A stretch of DNA of 6,521 nt from Clostridia bacterium. GTDB lineage: Bacteria > Bacillota_A > Clostridia > Oscillospirales > CAG-272. The translations under genes were made by a program, and so were the position numbers. This document shows positions 1 to 6,025 of this stretch, piece after piece (the stretch's first letter is position 1; every line of letters begins with the position of its first letter). The notes under the pieces are model-generated. The model made no database searches. It had not been told where the DNA came from and was given only the letters and a program-made list of their open reading frames with translations. The stretch covers positions 1 through 6,521 of the forward strand of contig JAFYRZ010000101.1 in the NCBI GenBank assembly GCA_017546745.1, given 5' to 3'.

Positions 1-512
1 AGCTGCTTATTTCTGAAGATGATAACGAGAAGCACCGCCTCGACGGCACCGACTATCGCGTAATTTAAAAGTCGCCAGAGCATAAGAATTATGATCGGCA
101 TATCGTAAAAGACCGCGAGTCCGATGGTTTTTATAACCACCGAGCCGGTCATGTGCGCGATTACCGTCGAGAGGATGGTAACCCCCTTTGAGGGCGGCTT
201 TTTATTTTCCGAGAAGAGAAGTGTGCAAAGACCGGAGGTAGCACCGATGACCGCCGCGCCGATCGTAAGTATCGGGTTTATCGTGTAGCCGACGAGAAGA
301 CAGCCGATAAGGTCCGCCGCAACTCCGACGAAAATGCCCGCGATAGGTCCAAAGGCAATTCCCGCGAAGATTACGGGAAGATTTTCAAGGCTGAACCTTA
401 GGACCGTTCCGATGCCTATCGCGAGATATTTTCCCATAACTATGCTAATCGCGACCAGCATAGCAAGCTGGCAAAGGATCTTAAGGTCAAGACTTATATT
501 CCTTTTTTTCAT
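1..512 (-). CDS. folT: Folate-specific ECF transporter S component FolT (3' end outside window)
   Basis: This is the substrate-binding membrane subunit of an energy-coupling factor (ECF) importer for folate. Read on the minus strand from ATG at 512, it gives 170 complete codons and an open frame at the window edge. The family is usually about 170-180 aa, so only the last few residues are missing. The N-terminus is short and basic (MKKRN), followed by several hydrophobic helices at about 11-34, 44-75, 78-100, 112-136 and 138-166. The stretch RFSLENLPVIFAGIAFGPIAG (from residue 39), then a conserved AADLIG and GYTINPILT, is typical of the folate-family S components. FolT works with a shared EcfA/EcfA'/EcfT module, normally encoded elsewhere, and none is visible here. 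The start is supported by GGGGAGG nine bases upstream. The THF riboswitch in its leader independently supports folate as substrate. A different S-component specificity is unlikely. Confidence 0.93.
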   Translation of the reverse strand, partial: MKKRNISLDLKILCQLAMLVAISIVMGKYLAIGIGTVLRFSLENLPVIFAGIAFGPIAGIFVGVAADLIGCLLVGYTINPILTIGAAVIGATSGLCTLLFSENKKPPSKGVTILSTVIAHMTGSVVIKTIGLAVFYDMPIIILMLWRLLNYAIVGAVEAVLLVIIFRNKQ

Positions 513-560
513 AAAAAAACACCTCCCCTTACAGATTTTACATCTTCTGCCACGGGAGGC
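513..560 (-). terminator. Riboswitch expression platform: hairpin overlapping the folT Shine-Dalgarno, with U-run
   Basis: On the minus strand, GCCUCCC (560-554) can pair with GGGAGGU (527-521). The 26-nt interior can form an AGAU/AUCU mini-stem. Seven U residues (519-513) follow at once and then the folT ATG. The geometry is that of an intrinsic terminator, but the 3' arm is also the folT Shine-Dalgarno, so the same hairpin would hide the ribosome binding site. Candidate alternative pairings that would open it are GGGCUU (622-617, in the aptamer) with AAGCCU (562-557), or GGGAG (644-640) with CUCCC (558-554). Which of these is real is inference; the pairing itself is visible. Confidence 0.65.
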
Positions 561-584
561 TTATGCGAAAAAGCGACCTTAGTA

Positions 585-683
585 ACAGTGGGATGCGGAT
601 GGTATATCGCAGGCAAAAGCCCTTTCGTCCGTGCGACAACTCCCCGTTCACACAGCACTCTGACGCATACCGTCCTACTCTGT
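585..683 (-). ncRNA. Tetrahydrofolate (THF) riboswitch aptamer
   Basis: This cis-acting RNA in the folT leader senses reduced folate. On the minus strand the segments follow the THF-I consensus in order: ACAGAGUAGG, GGUAUGCGUCAGAGUG, UGUGUGAACGGGGAGUUG, GACGAAAGG, AUACCAUCCGCAUCC and ACUGU. P1 pairs ACAG (683-680) with CUGU (588-585). P2 pairs GGUAU (671-667) with AUACC (605-601). A short stem GGGC-UUUU-GCCU sits inside. The conserved GAGUAG and CCGCAUCC strands and the GUGUGAA-GGG motif match folT leaders known from streptococci and clostridia, with changed but still paired P1/P2 bases. Its position just upstream of a FolT gene agrees fully. Ligand binding is expected to shut off folT. The assignment rests on recalled consensus, not a covariance-model run. 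Confidence 0.92.
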
Positions 684-700
684 TAAATATCATTTTTAAT

Positions 701-729
701 AGTATAGCATATCCTTTCGCCTTTTGCAA
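701..729 (-). promoter_or_regulatory. Sigma-A promoter of folT and its riboswitch leader
   Basis: On the minus strand, TTGCAA (729-724) is separated by 17 bp from TATACT (706-701). TGC directly precedes the -10, giving an extended -10 (TGn). The expected start near 694 lies about ten bases before the riboswitch P1 stem, which fits a leader that consists of little besides the aptamer and its platform. The -35 and the spacer fall inside the 707-768 palindrome. Confidence 0.75.
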
Positions 730-768
730 GTGATTTTTGGAAATTCCTTGCTCCGCCAAAGGATATGC
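707..768. repeat. 62-bp imperfect palindrome, possible short interspersed repeat
   Basis: The outer arms are perfect 11-bp inverted copies: GCATATCCTTT (707-717) and AAAGGATATGC (758-768). Further in, GC (719-720) can pair with GC (755-756), and GCAAG (726-730) with CTTGC (747-751), around a 16-nt loop that holds the small palindrome GGAAATTCC (739-747). The whole could fold as one long hairpin on either strand. It lies between the 143-aa gene and folT and contains the folT -35. It could act as a transcript-end hairpin for the upstream gene, or be a MITE/REP-like element. No U-run follows on the minus strand, so it is not a canonical terminator. No clear target-site duplication is seen. Confidence 0.6.
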
Positions 769-864
769 CCTTTTTCTTGGTAACGCAAAACGCGCTGAAT
801 CTCACCTTCTTGGGAGGCGTGTCGGCAAGGCACGGATATATTCTCCGCCACATTCGCTTGAGTG
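769..864. other. Intergenic stretch with no recognised feature
   Basis: Together with the folT leader and palindrome this makes up the gap of roughly 350 bases between folT and the 143-aa gene. Nothing convincing is seen here. The short open frames crossing it lack ribosome binding sites and run into the palindrome and riboswitch. No hairpin with a U-run marks the end of the 143-aa gene. Confidence 0.5.
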
Positions 865-1296
865 TCAAAGATAGTCGCGAAGCTTACATTCGAGCCTTTC
901 CTCTGCCGCGATAAGGTCCTCGGCAATACCTCTTGCCTCGTCGCTCGCCCTCTTATAAGCGTTGAGGTTCTTCGTTAGCGACTTTATCCCCATATCGCAC
1001 CCGTCTGTCATAAGATCGGCAACCGTGCTCTCCGAGCCCGACATCATAAGCTTGGTCTTGATCTTGACCGTGCTCATCGCCTTGACGATAGGACGGGTGT
1101 CCTTTGCCTCGATGCCCTCCTTGCTTAACAGCCTTGCCGTCTTTTCACCGAGCGCCGTATGCTCGTCAAGACACGCCGAGAGGGCGCATTTAAGCCCGTA
1201 GCTTCTCGCGTAGGGCAGGATTTGGTTCATCGCGCTCGTTCCCATTTTAATTCCGGTATTACATTCCTTAAGAAGCTTTACGGTATCGTTTGCCAT
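865..1296 (-). CDS. Ferritin-like four-helix protein of unknown function (DUF2383-like)
   Basis: This is a 143-aa cytosolic protein with no signal peptide or membrane segment. The sequence is almost entirely helix-forming, with likely helices at about 3-30, 34-62, 70-112 and 116-141, which suggests a four-helix bundle. Landmarks include LLKECNTGIKMG near the N-terminus, DEH at 44-46, TVADLMTDGCDMGIKSL at 91-107 and AAEERLECKLRDYL at the end. The pattern resembles small clostridial proteins in the DUF2383/ferritin-like group. Acidic and His residues (E11, E45, H46, E132, E133) sit where such bundles can bind metal, but a metal site is not established. ATG at 1296 is preceded by AGGCGG eight bases upstream; another ATG four bases upstream is out of frame. 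It is divergent from the ABC operon and upstream of folT on the same strand, but folT has its own promoter. No good promoter of its own was found. The role is unknown. Confidence 0.8.
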   Translation of the reverse strand: MANDTVKLLKECNTGIKMGTSAMNQILPYARSYGLKCALSACLDEHTALGEKTARLLSKEGIEAKDTRPIVKAMSTVKIKTKLMMSGSESTVADLMTDGCDMGIKSLTKNLNAYKRASDEARGIAEDLIAAEERLECKLRDYL

Positions 1297-1379
1297 TCAT
1301 TTTTCCGCCTATCCTTTTTCTTCTATTATCGGCAGAATTTTGGATTTTATTCCTTTTCTATCGAATTTGTTTTTTGTAC

Positions 1380-1408
1380 TTGATAATTTCGGAAAAATGT
1401 GTTAAAAT
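1380..1408 (+). promoter_or_regulatory. Sigma-A promoter of the ABC importer operon
   Basis: TTGATA (1380-1385), a 17-bp spacer and TAAAAT (1403-1408) each match the consensus at five of six positions, and TGT directly precedes the -10 as an extended -10. The start site would be near 1415, giving a leader of about 65 nt before the ATPase ATG. The leader contains the mirror-like TTTTGCGC..GCGCGAAAA stretch (1422-1440). Confidence 0.75.
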
Positions 1409-1421
1409 AATAACGATAATA

Positions 1422-1440
1422 TTTTGCGCCCGCGCGAAAA
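1422..1440 (+). promoter_or_regulatory. GC-rich hairpin or operator candidate in the ABC operon leader
   Basis: TTTT (1422-1425) and AAAA (1437-1440) flank an alternating CG core. As RNA, TTTTGCG can pair with CGC(G)AAAA around a CCCG loop if one G is bulged. It sits just after the predicted transcription start, where a repressor site or 5' stabilising hairpin would be expected. The core is not a perfect palindrome, so this is only a candidate. Confidence 0.3.
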
Positions 1441-1479
1441 ACAAAAAGTGGGCAGGAAAAATACTTGCGAGGAAAGAAA

Positions 1480-2589
1480 ATGAAGATCATACTCGAAAAT
1501 CTTACAAAAAAATACCCGAGCCATAACAAGAAGTCAAGGGACGAGGTTATAGCCGTTAACGATTTCACCTTTGAGATACCCGACGGTAAGCTTATCGGAC
1601 TTCTCGGCCCGTCCGGCTGCGGTAAAAGCACGACGCTTAACCTTATCTCCGGTCTTGCAAAGCCTACCTCCGGTAAAATTTTCTTCGGAGAGAACGAGGT
1701 AACGGAGCTTGAGCCCGAGATGCGCGGCGTTGGTCTCGTTTTCCAGAATTACGCGCTTTACCCCCACCTCACCGTAAGAGAGAACATAACCTTTCCCCTC
1801 GAAAACCTCAAGGGAGATAAGAAGCTTACCAAGATAGAAAGAAACGAAAAGGCGGACAATATAGCTGCCCTCGTGCAGATAGACGAGCTTATGGACAGAC
1901 GCCCCTCCGAGCTTTCGGGAGGACAGCAGCAGAGAGTTGCTATCGCGCGCGCGCTCGTTAAGATGCCCGACGTGCTTCTTCTTGACGAGCCACTCTCGAA
2001 CCTCGACGCGCGTCTTAGACTTAAAACGCGCGAGGAGATAAAGAGGATACAAAAGGAAACGGGAATCACCACTATATTTGTAACGCACGATCAGGACGAG
2101 GCTATGAGCATATCTGATATGATCGTCGTTATGAAGGACGGTGTCGTTCAGCAGATAGGCGCGCCGCAAGAGGTCTACGATGACCCGAAGAACCTCTTCG
2201 TTGCAAAATTCCTCGGCACGCCCCCCATCAACACCTTCTCGGGTACGGTAAAGGACGGCAGGCTATATATCGGTGACGAGGCGGTCATGGATATTGCTGC
2301 GGATATCTCGGGCGAGGTCACCGTTGGCATTCGTCCCGAGGGATTTGTTCCCGCTACGCAAGGAGCCTTCACCACAGCACTTTCCACGGTTGAGGTAATG
2401 GGACGCGACGTAAGCGTGGTTTCGACCTCGGAGCATTCGCTTGGCGGAAGCGTTCGCGCGATAATCTCCGCTGAGCTTATCGGTGAGATCTCAAGCACCG
2501 TCCGCTTTGATCTTAAGCCCTCTAAGGTATACCTTTTCGACAAGGAGACCGAGGAGCGCATTTATATCGGAGGCGCCAATGAGGGATAA
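1480..2589 (+). CDS. ugpC: ABC transporter ATPase, UgpC/MsmK/MalK type
   Basis: This cytosolic ATPase powers a CUT1-type carbohydrate importer; the family acts as a homodimer under the two permeases. At 369 aa it has normal length. It shows A-loop Y12, Walker A GPSGCGKST (43-51), Q-loop in LVFQNYALYPHLTV (Q89), signature LSGGQQQR (145-152), Walker B VLLLDE (165-170), D-loop SNLDA (173-177) and switch His203 in VTHDQDEAM. A C-terminal TOBE/MalK-like regulatory domain follows from about 245, with VGIRPEG at 282-288. All catalytic residues are present. The segment after Y12 (PSHNKKSRDEVIAV) is several residues longer than in typical MalK proteins. ATG 1480 is preferred over an in-frame TTG at 1465 because GAGGAAAG lies just upstream of the ATG. 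The gene is first in a four-gene operon, and its last 11 bases overlap the next gene. The symbol indicates family, not proven glycerol-3-phosphate transport. Confidence 0.93.
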   Translation: MKIILENLTKKYPSHNKKSRDEVIAVNDFTFEIPDGKLIGLLGPSGCGKSTTLNLISGLAKPTSGKIFFGENEVTELEPEMRGVGLVFQNYALYPHLTVRENITFPLENLKGDKKLTKIERNEKADNIAALVQIDELMDRRPSELSGGQQQRVAIARALVKMPDVLLLDEPLSNLDARLRLKTREEIKRIQKETGITTIFVTHDQDEAMSISDMIVVMKDGVVQQIGAPQEVYDDPKNLFVAKFLGTPPINTFSGTVKDGRLYIGDEAVMDIAADISGEVTVGIRPEGFVPATQGAFTTALSTVEVMGRDVSVVSTSEHSLGGSVRAIISAELIGEISSTVRFDLKPSKVYLFDKETEERIYIGGANEG

Positions 2590-3469
2590 TAATAAAAAGG
2601 CGTGGCTATACCTTATCCCCGCTATGATATTCATAGGTGTGTTTATGGTATATCCGCTTATAGACGTTTTTATATACTCGCTTGAGGAGGGCTTTAACTC
2701 TGCCTCCGGCACGCATTTTGGTATAGGTCTTTATAACTACGAATACATCTTAAAGGATCCGTATTTTCTGCAGGCTGTAAAGAATACTTTACTTTTGGTT
2801 GGAATTACCGTTCCTCTCTCCACGATCATCGCTATTCTGATCTCGGTCTGCCTCGCTTCAATTAAGAAGCTTCGCAACCTTTTTCAGACGGTCTATTTTC
2901 TCCCCTACGTAACAAATACGCTTGCGGTCGGTATCGTTTTTATGATACTCTTTAAGCCCACCGTTTATACCGACGGCCTCGTTAACGTATTCCTCTCCAT
3001 CTTCGGTATGTCACCGATAGACTTTATCGCGGGACCGTACTCGGCTAAGATGCTCGTCCTTTGCCTTTATACCGTGTGGGTCGTTTTGCCATTTAAGGTG
3101 CTCGTGCTTACGAGCGCGCTCGCATCGGTAAAGGAGGACTATTATAACGCTGCCCGTCTTGACGGCACGTCTACGCTTCGCATATTCAGAAAAATAACCC
3201 TGCCTATGATATCTCCGACCGTTTTCTACCTTATCATAACCGGCTTTATCGGTGCGTTTAAGGCGTATAGCGATGCGGTCGCCCTCTTCGGCACACAGCT
3301 TAACGTTGCGGAGATGAATACCATCGTCGGATACATTTACGATATGCTTTACGGTGAGGGCGGCGGATACCCCTCCTATGCGTCGAGTGCGGCAATAATA
3401 CTCTTCGTGATAGTTCTTACGATAACCTGCATAAATCTTCTCGTAAGCAAGAAAAAGGTTCACTATTAA
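2579..3469 (+). CDS. Sugar ABC transporter permease 1 (UgpA/MalF-like)
   Basis: This is one of two membrane subunits forming the channel of the importer. It is 296 aa, normal for the UgpA/MsmF group. Six membrane helices are visible at about 8-34, 68-94, 102-125, 158-183, 214-237 and 269-290. The cytoplasmic EAA loop, which docks on the ATPase, is YYNAARLDGTSTLRIFRKITLP (188-209), with the conserved A-A-x-x-D-G spacing. The long extracytoplasmic loop seen in MalF itself is absent, as in most Gram-positive relatives. ATG 2579 is chosen because GGAGG (2569-2573) lies five bases upstream and MRDNNKKAWLYLIPA is a typical N-terminus; the frame is open further upstream only inside the ATPase gene. 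It overlaps the ATPase stop by 11 bases, which suggests translational coupling. Substrate is not readable from the permease. Confidence 0.93.
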   Translation: MRDNNKKAWLYLIPAMIFIGVFMVYPLIDVFIYSLEEGFNSASGTHFGIGLYNYEYILKDPYFLQAVKNTLLLVGITVPLSTIIAILISVCLASIKKLRNLFQTVYFLPYVTNTLAVGIVFMILFKPTVYTDGLVNVFLSIFGMSPIDFIAGPYSAKMLVLCLYTVWVVLPFKVLVLTSALASVKEDYYNAARLDGTSTLRIFRKITLPMISPTVFYLIITGFIGAFKAYSDAVALFGTQLNVAEMNTIVGYIYDMLYGEGGGYPSYASSAAIILFVIVLTITCINLLVSKKKVHY

Positions 3470-3479
3470 GAGGTAAAAA

Positions 3480-4355
3480 ATGGACACAAGAATGAATTTT
3501 GAAAGGGAGCTCAAGACGGCAAGGCGCAAGAAAATAGTCAAGCGTTCCGTCGTTTACTCGGTGCTTACCTTTTGGGGTCTTATCGTCCTATTTCCGTTTT
3601 ACTATATGATACTCACCGCCTTTAAGGACTACGGTGACTATAATGCGGAAAAGATACCCCAGCTTATAACGACAAATCCCACCTTCAATAATTTTAAGGA
3701 GGCGTTTTCGGCTGTTCCCCTTGCCGATTATTTCCTTAATACCCTTATATTTACTTTACTTACCACGGCGCTTATGCTTGCGGTGATCATCCCTGCGGCA
3801 TTCGCGTTTGCGAGGCTTGAGTTCAAGGGTAAAAATATCGTTTTCACCCTCTTCCTCTCGCTTATGATGATACCTAACGAGCTCGTTATTATCACCAACT
3901 ACGTTACTATTACCAACCTTGATATGCGAAACACCTTTATGGGACTTATCCTCCCGTCGGTAATGTCGGTATTCTATATCTACCTCTTGAAGGAAAACTT
4001 CTCCCAGGTGCCGAACGAATTATATCTTGCCGCAAAGGTAGACGGCACGTCCGACTTTAAGTATATGTGGAAGGTAATGATCCCGGTATGTAAGCCCACG
4101 ATCGTAACCATCACTATCCTTAAGATAATCGAGTGCTGGAACTCCTACGTATGGCCGAGGCTTATTACCGACGACGAGGCGTACTACCTCGTTTCCAACG
4201 GTATACAGGCGATTCGTGAGAGCGGCTTCGGTAGGGAGAATATCCCTGCTATGATGGCGGCTGTTACGGTCATTTCACTACCGCTTATAATCCTCTTCCT
4301 TGTGTTCCGCAATAAGATCATGCAGGGAGTAGCGAGAGGAGGTACAAAGGGTTAA
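3480..4355 (+). CDS. Sugar ABC transporter permease 2 (UgpE/MalG-like)
   Basis: This is the second membrane subunit, pairing with permease 1. It is 291 aa, normal for the MalG/UgpE/AraQ group. A basic cytoplasmic N-terminus (about residues 1-22, rich in K/R) precedes six helices at about 23-46, 86-111, 117-140, 151-171, 205-222 and 257-277. The EAA loop is LYLAAKVDGTSDFKYMWKVM (181-200), followed by IPVCKP. The C-terminus FRNKIMQGVARGGTKG is the characteristic ending of this permease class. The start ATG 3480 follows the previous stop by 10 bases with AGAGGT just upstream; an in-frame Met at residue 5 is a less likely start. The stop codon directly abuts the ATG of the solute-binding protein gene. 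Confidence 0.93.
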   Translation: MDTRMNFERELKTARRKKIVKRSVVYSVLTFWGLIVLFPFYYMILTAFKDYGDYNAEKIPQLITTNPTFNNFKEAFSAVPLADYFLNTLIFTLLTTALMLAVIIPAAFAFARLEFKGKNIVFTLFLSLMMIPNELVIITNYVTITNLDMRNTFMGLILPSVMSVFYIYLLKENFSQVPNELYLAAKVDGTSDFKYMWKVMIPVCKPTIVTITILKIIECWNSYVWPRLITDDEAYYLVSNGIQAIRESGFGRENIPAMMAAVTVISLPLIILFLVFRNKIMQGVARGGTKG

Positions 4356-5945
4356 ATGTTAAGAAAAGTTGTCATTATTATAACGCTTGCCGCTATTTTG
4401 GTAGCCTCCCTCTCCTCATGCCACGGTAATAAGGCATACGATCCTTTTGAGATGCCCGAGAGCTTTGACGACTCTCAAGAGTATAATATCACCTTTTGGG
4501 CAAAGAACGATACGAACAATAAGCAGGTTGCGGTATATAACGCGGCTGTGGCTGCGTTTGAGGCTCTTTACCCGAATATTGACGTCACGATAAAGTTCTA
4601 CACCGACTACGGAAGAATATATACCGACGTTATCACCAATATGGCGACCAAAACAACGCCAAACGTCTGCATCACCTATCCAGACCATATAGCGACCTAT
4701 ATGACGGGCAAGAATACCGTCGTTCCCTTGGGGGCTCTTATGGCGGACGATAAATACGGTCTTGGCGGGTCGGAGCTCAGGTTTGACGGACCGGATGCGG
4801 ACGAGATGGTAGAGAAGTTCCTTCTCGAGGGGCAGATAGGCGGCGAGCAGTTTGCCCTGCCGTTTATGCGCTCCACCGAGGCTTGCTATATCAATAAGAC
4901 CTATGTTGAGAAGCTCGGTTTCGAGGTGCCCGACGTATTGACCTGGGACTTCATCTTTGAGGTGAGCGCCGCCGCAACCGAAAAGGACGCGGACGGCAAC
5001 TATATAGCAAACGGCAAGAACGTGCTTATTCCGTTTATCTATAAGTCAACCGACAATATGATGATACAGATGCTTGCGCAAAGGGCGGCGGATTATTCGA
5101 CAGAAAACGGCGAAATCCTTATCTTTAACGAGGATACCGAGGATATCCTTTATACGATAAGAGATGCGACCGCCTGCGGCTCGTTCTCCACCTTTAAGAT
5201 CTCAAGCTACCCTGCAAACTATCTCAACGCGGGTGAGTGCATTTTTGCGATAGACTCCACCGCGGGTGCTACCTGGATGGGTGCGGACGCTCCTAATGCA
5301 GATATACACAAGGAACAGTTTGCCGAGTTTGAAACTGCGGTAAGGATAGTTCCGCAGTACGATACCGAGAGCCCGAAAATGATCTCCCAGGGGCCCTCTA
5401 TCTGTATTTTCAATAAGGAAGATCCCGGTGAGGTCGTAGCCTCCTGGCTCTTCGTGCAGTACCTCCTTACAAACGAGGTTCAGCTTGGCTATGCCAAGAC
5501 GGAAGGATATATCCCGGTCACGACCAAGGCACTTGAATCGACAGAATATCTCGACTACCTCTCTCGCTCGGGCGAGGATAACGATCTTCATTATAATATT
5601 AAGATAGAAGCGTCAAGGCTCTTTATCGAGAATATCGAAAACACCTTTATCACCCCCGTCTTTAACGGCTCGGCTAACCTCAGAAATGCCGCAGGGCAGA
5701 TGATCGAGGAGGTCACGAAATCGGTAAGACGTAAGCAGACGGTAGACGACGAGTATATCGAAAATCTATATGGCAAGATGAAAACGCTCTACCACCTTGA
5801 CTCGATAGGTCCGCAGGATTACGAGAAGAAGGAGCTTGGCGAATACCCCGCGGTCAGCGTGGCGCTTTTAGTGTCGATCGGCGTGATCTGGGTATTTATA
5901 GGGGCTTATTTTATCTATGAGCGCATAAAAAAACGCAGAAAATAG
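4356..5945 (+). CDS. Family 1 extracellular solute-binding lipoprotein with a C-terminal membrane helix
   Basis: This is the substrate-capturing subunit of the importer, on the outer face of the membrane. It is 529 aa, longer than the usual 420-450 aa of family 1 (UgpB/MalE type) proteins. Residues 1-21 form a signal peptide ending in lipobox LSSC with Cys22 as lipidation site. The mature part starts the binding fold at YNITFWAKND (43-52), then the AVAAFEALYPNIDV pattern (64-77) and TTPNVCITYPDHIATYM (100-116). A second lobe follows, with ASWLFVQYL (362-370) and GYIPVTTKALES (384-395), both typical of this family. Residues about 499-520 are strongly hydrophobic and are followed by ERIKKRRK at the very end, which looks like a C-terminal membrane anchor with an inside-positive tail. 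ATG 4356 abuts the permease stop; AGGAGGT (4337-4343) is 12 bases upstream, with AAAGGG closer. Sugar is the likely substrate class; the exact ligand is unknown. Confidence 0.9.
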   Translation: MLRKVVIIITLAAILVASLSSCHGNKAYDPFEMPESFDDSQEYNITFWAKNDTNNKQVAVYNAAVAAFEALYPNIDVTIKFYTDYGRIYTDVITNMATKTTPNVCITYPDHIATYMTGKNTVVPLGALMADDKYGLGGSELRFDGPDADEMVEKFLLEGQIGGEQFALPFMRSTEACYINKTYVEKLGFEVPDVLTWDFIFEVSAAATEKDADGNYIANGKNVLIPFIYKSTDNMMIQMLAQRAADYSTENGEILIFNEDTEDILYTIRDATACGSFSTFKISSYPANYLNAGECIFAIDSTAGATWMGADAPNADIHKEQFAEFETAVRIVPQYDTESPKMISQGPSICIFNKEDPGEVVASWLFVQYLLTNEVQLGYAKTEGYIPVTTKALESTEYLDYLSRSGEDNDLHYNIKIEASRLFIENIENTFITPVFNGSANLRNAAGQMIEEVTKSVRRKQTVDDEYIENLYGKMKTLYHLDSIGPQDYEKKELGEYPAVSVALLVSIGVIWVFIGAYFIYERIKKRRK

Positions 5946-5955
5946 CTGAAAAACC

Positions 5956-5983
5956 TTGACATATCTGCATTTTTGTGTATAAT
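5956..5983 (+). promoter_or_regulatory. Full-consensus sigma-A promoter of the OB-fold lipoprotein gene
   Basis: TTGACA (5956-5961) and TATAAT (5978-5983) match both consensus hexamers exactly, with a 16-bp spacer. It starts only ten bases after the binding-protein stop. Transcription should begin near 5990. Such a strong core promoter suggests high potential expression, possibly held in check by the adjacent palindrome. No terminator separates it from the ABC operon, so some read-through is possible. Confidence 0.85.
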
Positions 5984-5990
5984 TTAATTG

Positions 5991-6005
5991 TACGTTAATA
6001 ACGTA
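5991..6005 (+). promoter_or_regulatory. 15-nt palindrome at the predicted transcription start: operator candidate
   Basis: TACGTTA-A-TAACGTA is a perfect 7-bp inverted repeat with a single central A. After one mismatch it extends by two more pairs (TT at 5988-5989 with AA at 6007-6008). It begins seven bases after the -10 hexamer, so a bound repressor would block the polymerase. As RNA the single-base loop makes a hairpin unlikely, which favours a dimeric protein site. The regulator is unknown. Confidence 0.5.
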
Positions 6006-6025
6006 AAACAAAAAGGAGAATTAAA

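Noticed and set aside
334..582. 82-codon plus-strand open frame opposite folT
   Set aside because: It is antisense to a clear FolT gene with good start and family motifs; no ribosome binding site of its own.
538..759. 73-codon minus-strand open frame across the folT leader
   Set aside because: It lies over the promoter, THF riboswitch and platform hairpin; the RNA features explain the sequence.
683..926. Overlapping minus-strand open frames of 61 and 76 codons
   Set aside because: They overlap each other, the 143-aa gene end, the palindrome and the riboswitch promoter, and have no ribosome binding site or protein-like composition.
1408..1415. TAATAACG shared with the palindrome at 5991-6005, as a common operator
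   Set aside because: Only eight bases in AT-rich leaders match and the site here lacks the second palindrome arm; chance is sufficient.
1465..1479. Upstream TTG start for the ATPase
   Set aside because: The ATG at 1480 has a well-placed GAGGAAAG; the TTG would put that site inside the coding region and add MRGKK not typical of the family.
2483..2578. N-terminal extension of permease 1 into the ATPase gene
   Set aside because: The extra 32 residues are the ATPase sequence in another frame; GGAGG before ATG 2579 and the typical N-terminus fix the start.
5946..5990. Intrinsic terminator between the binding-protein gene and the lipoprotein gene
   Set aside because: No GC-rich stem precedes a U-run; the T-rich stretch 5970-5975 is the promoter spacer.
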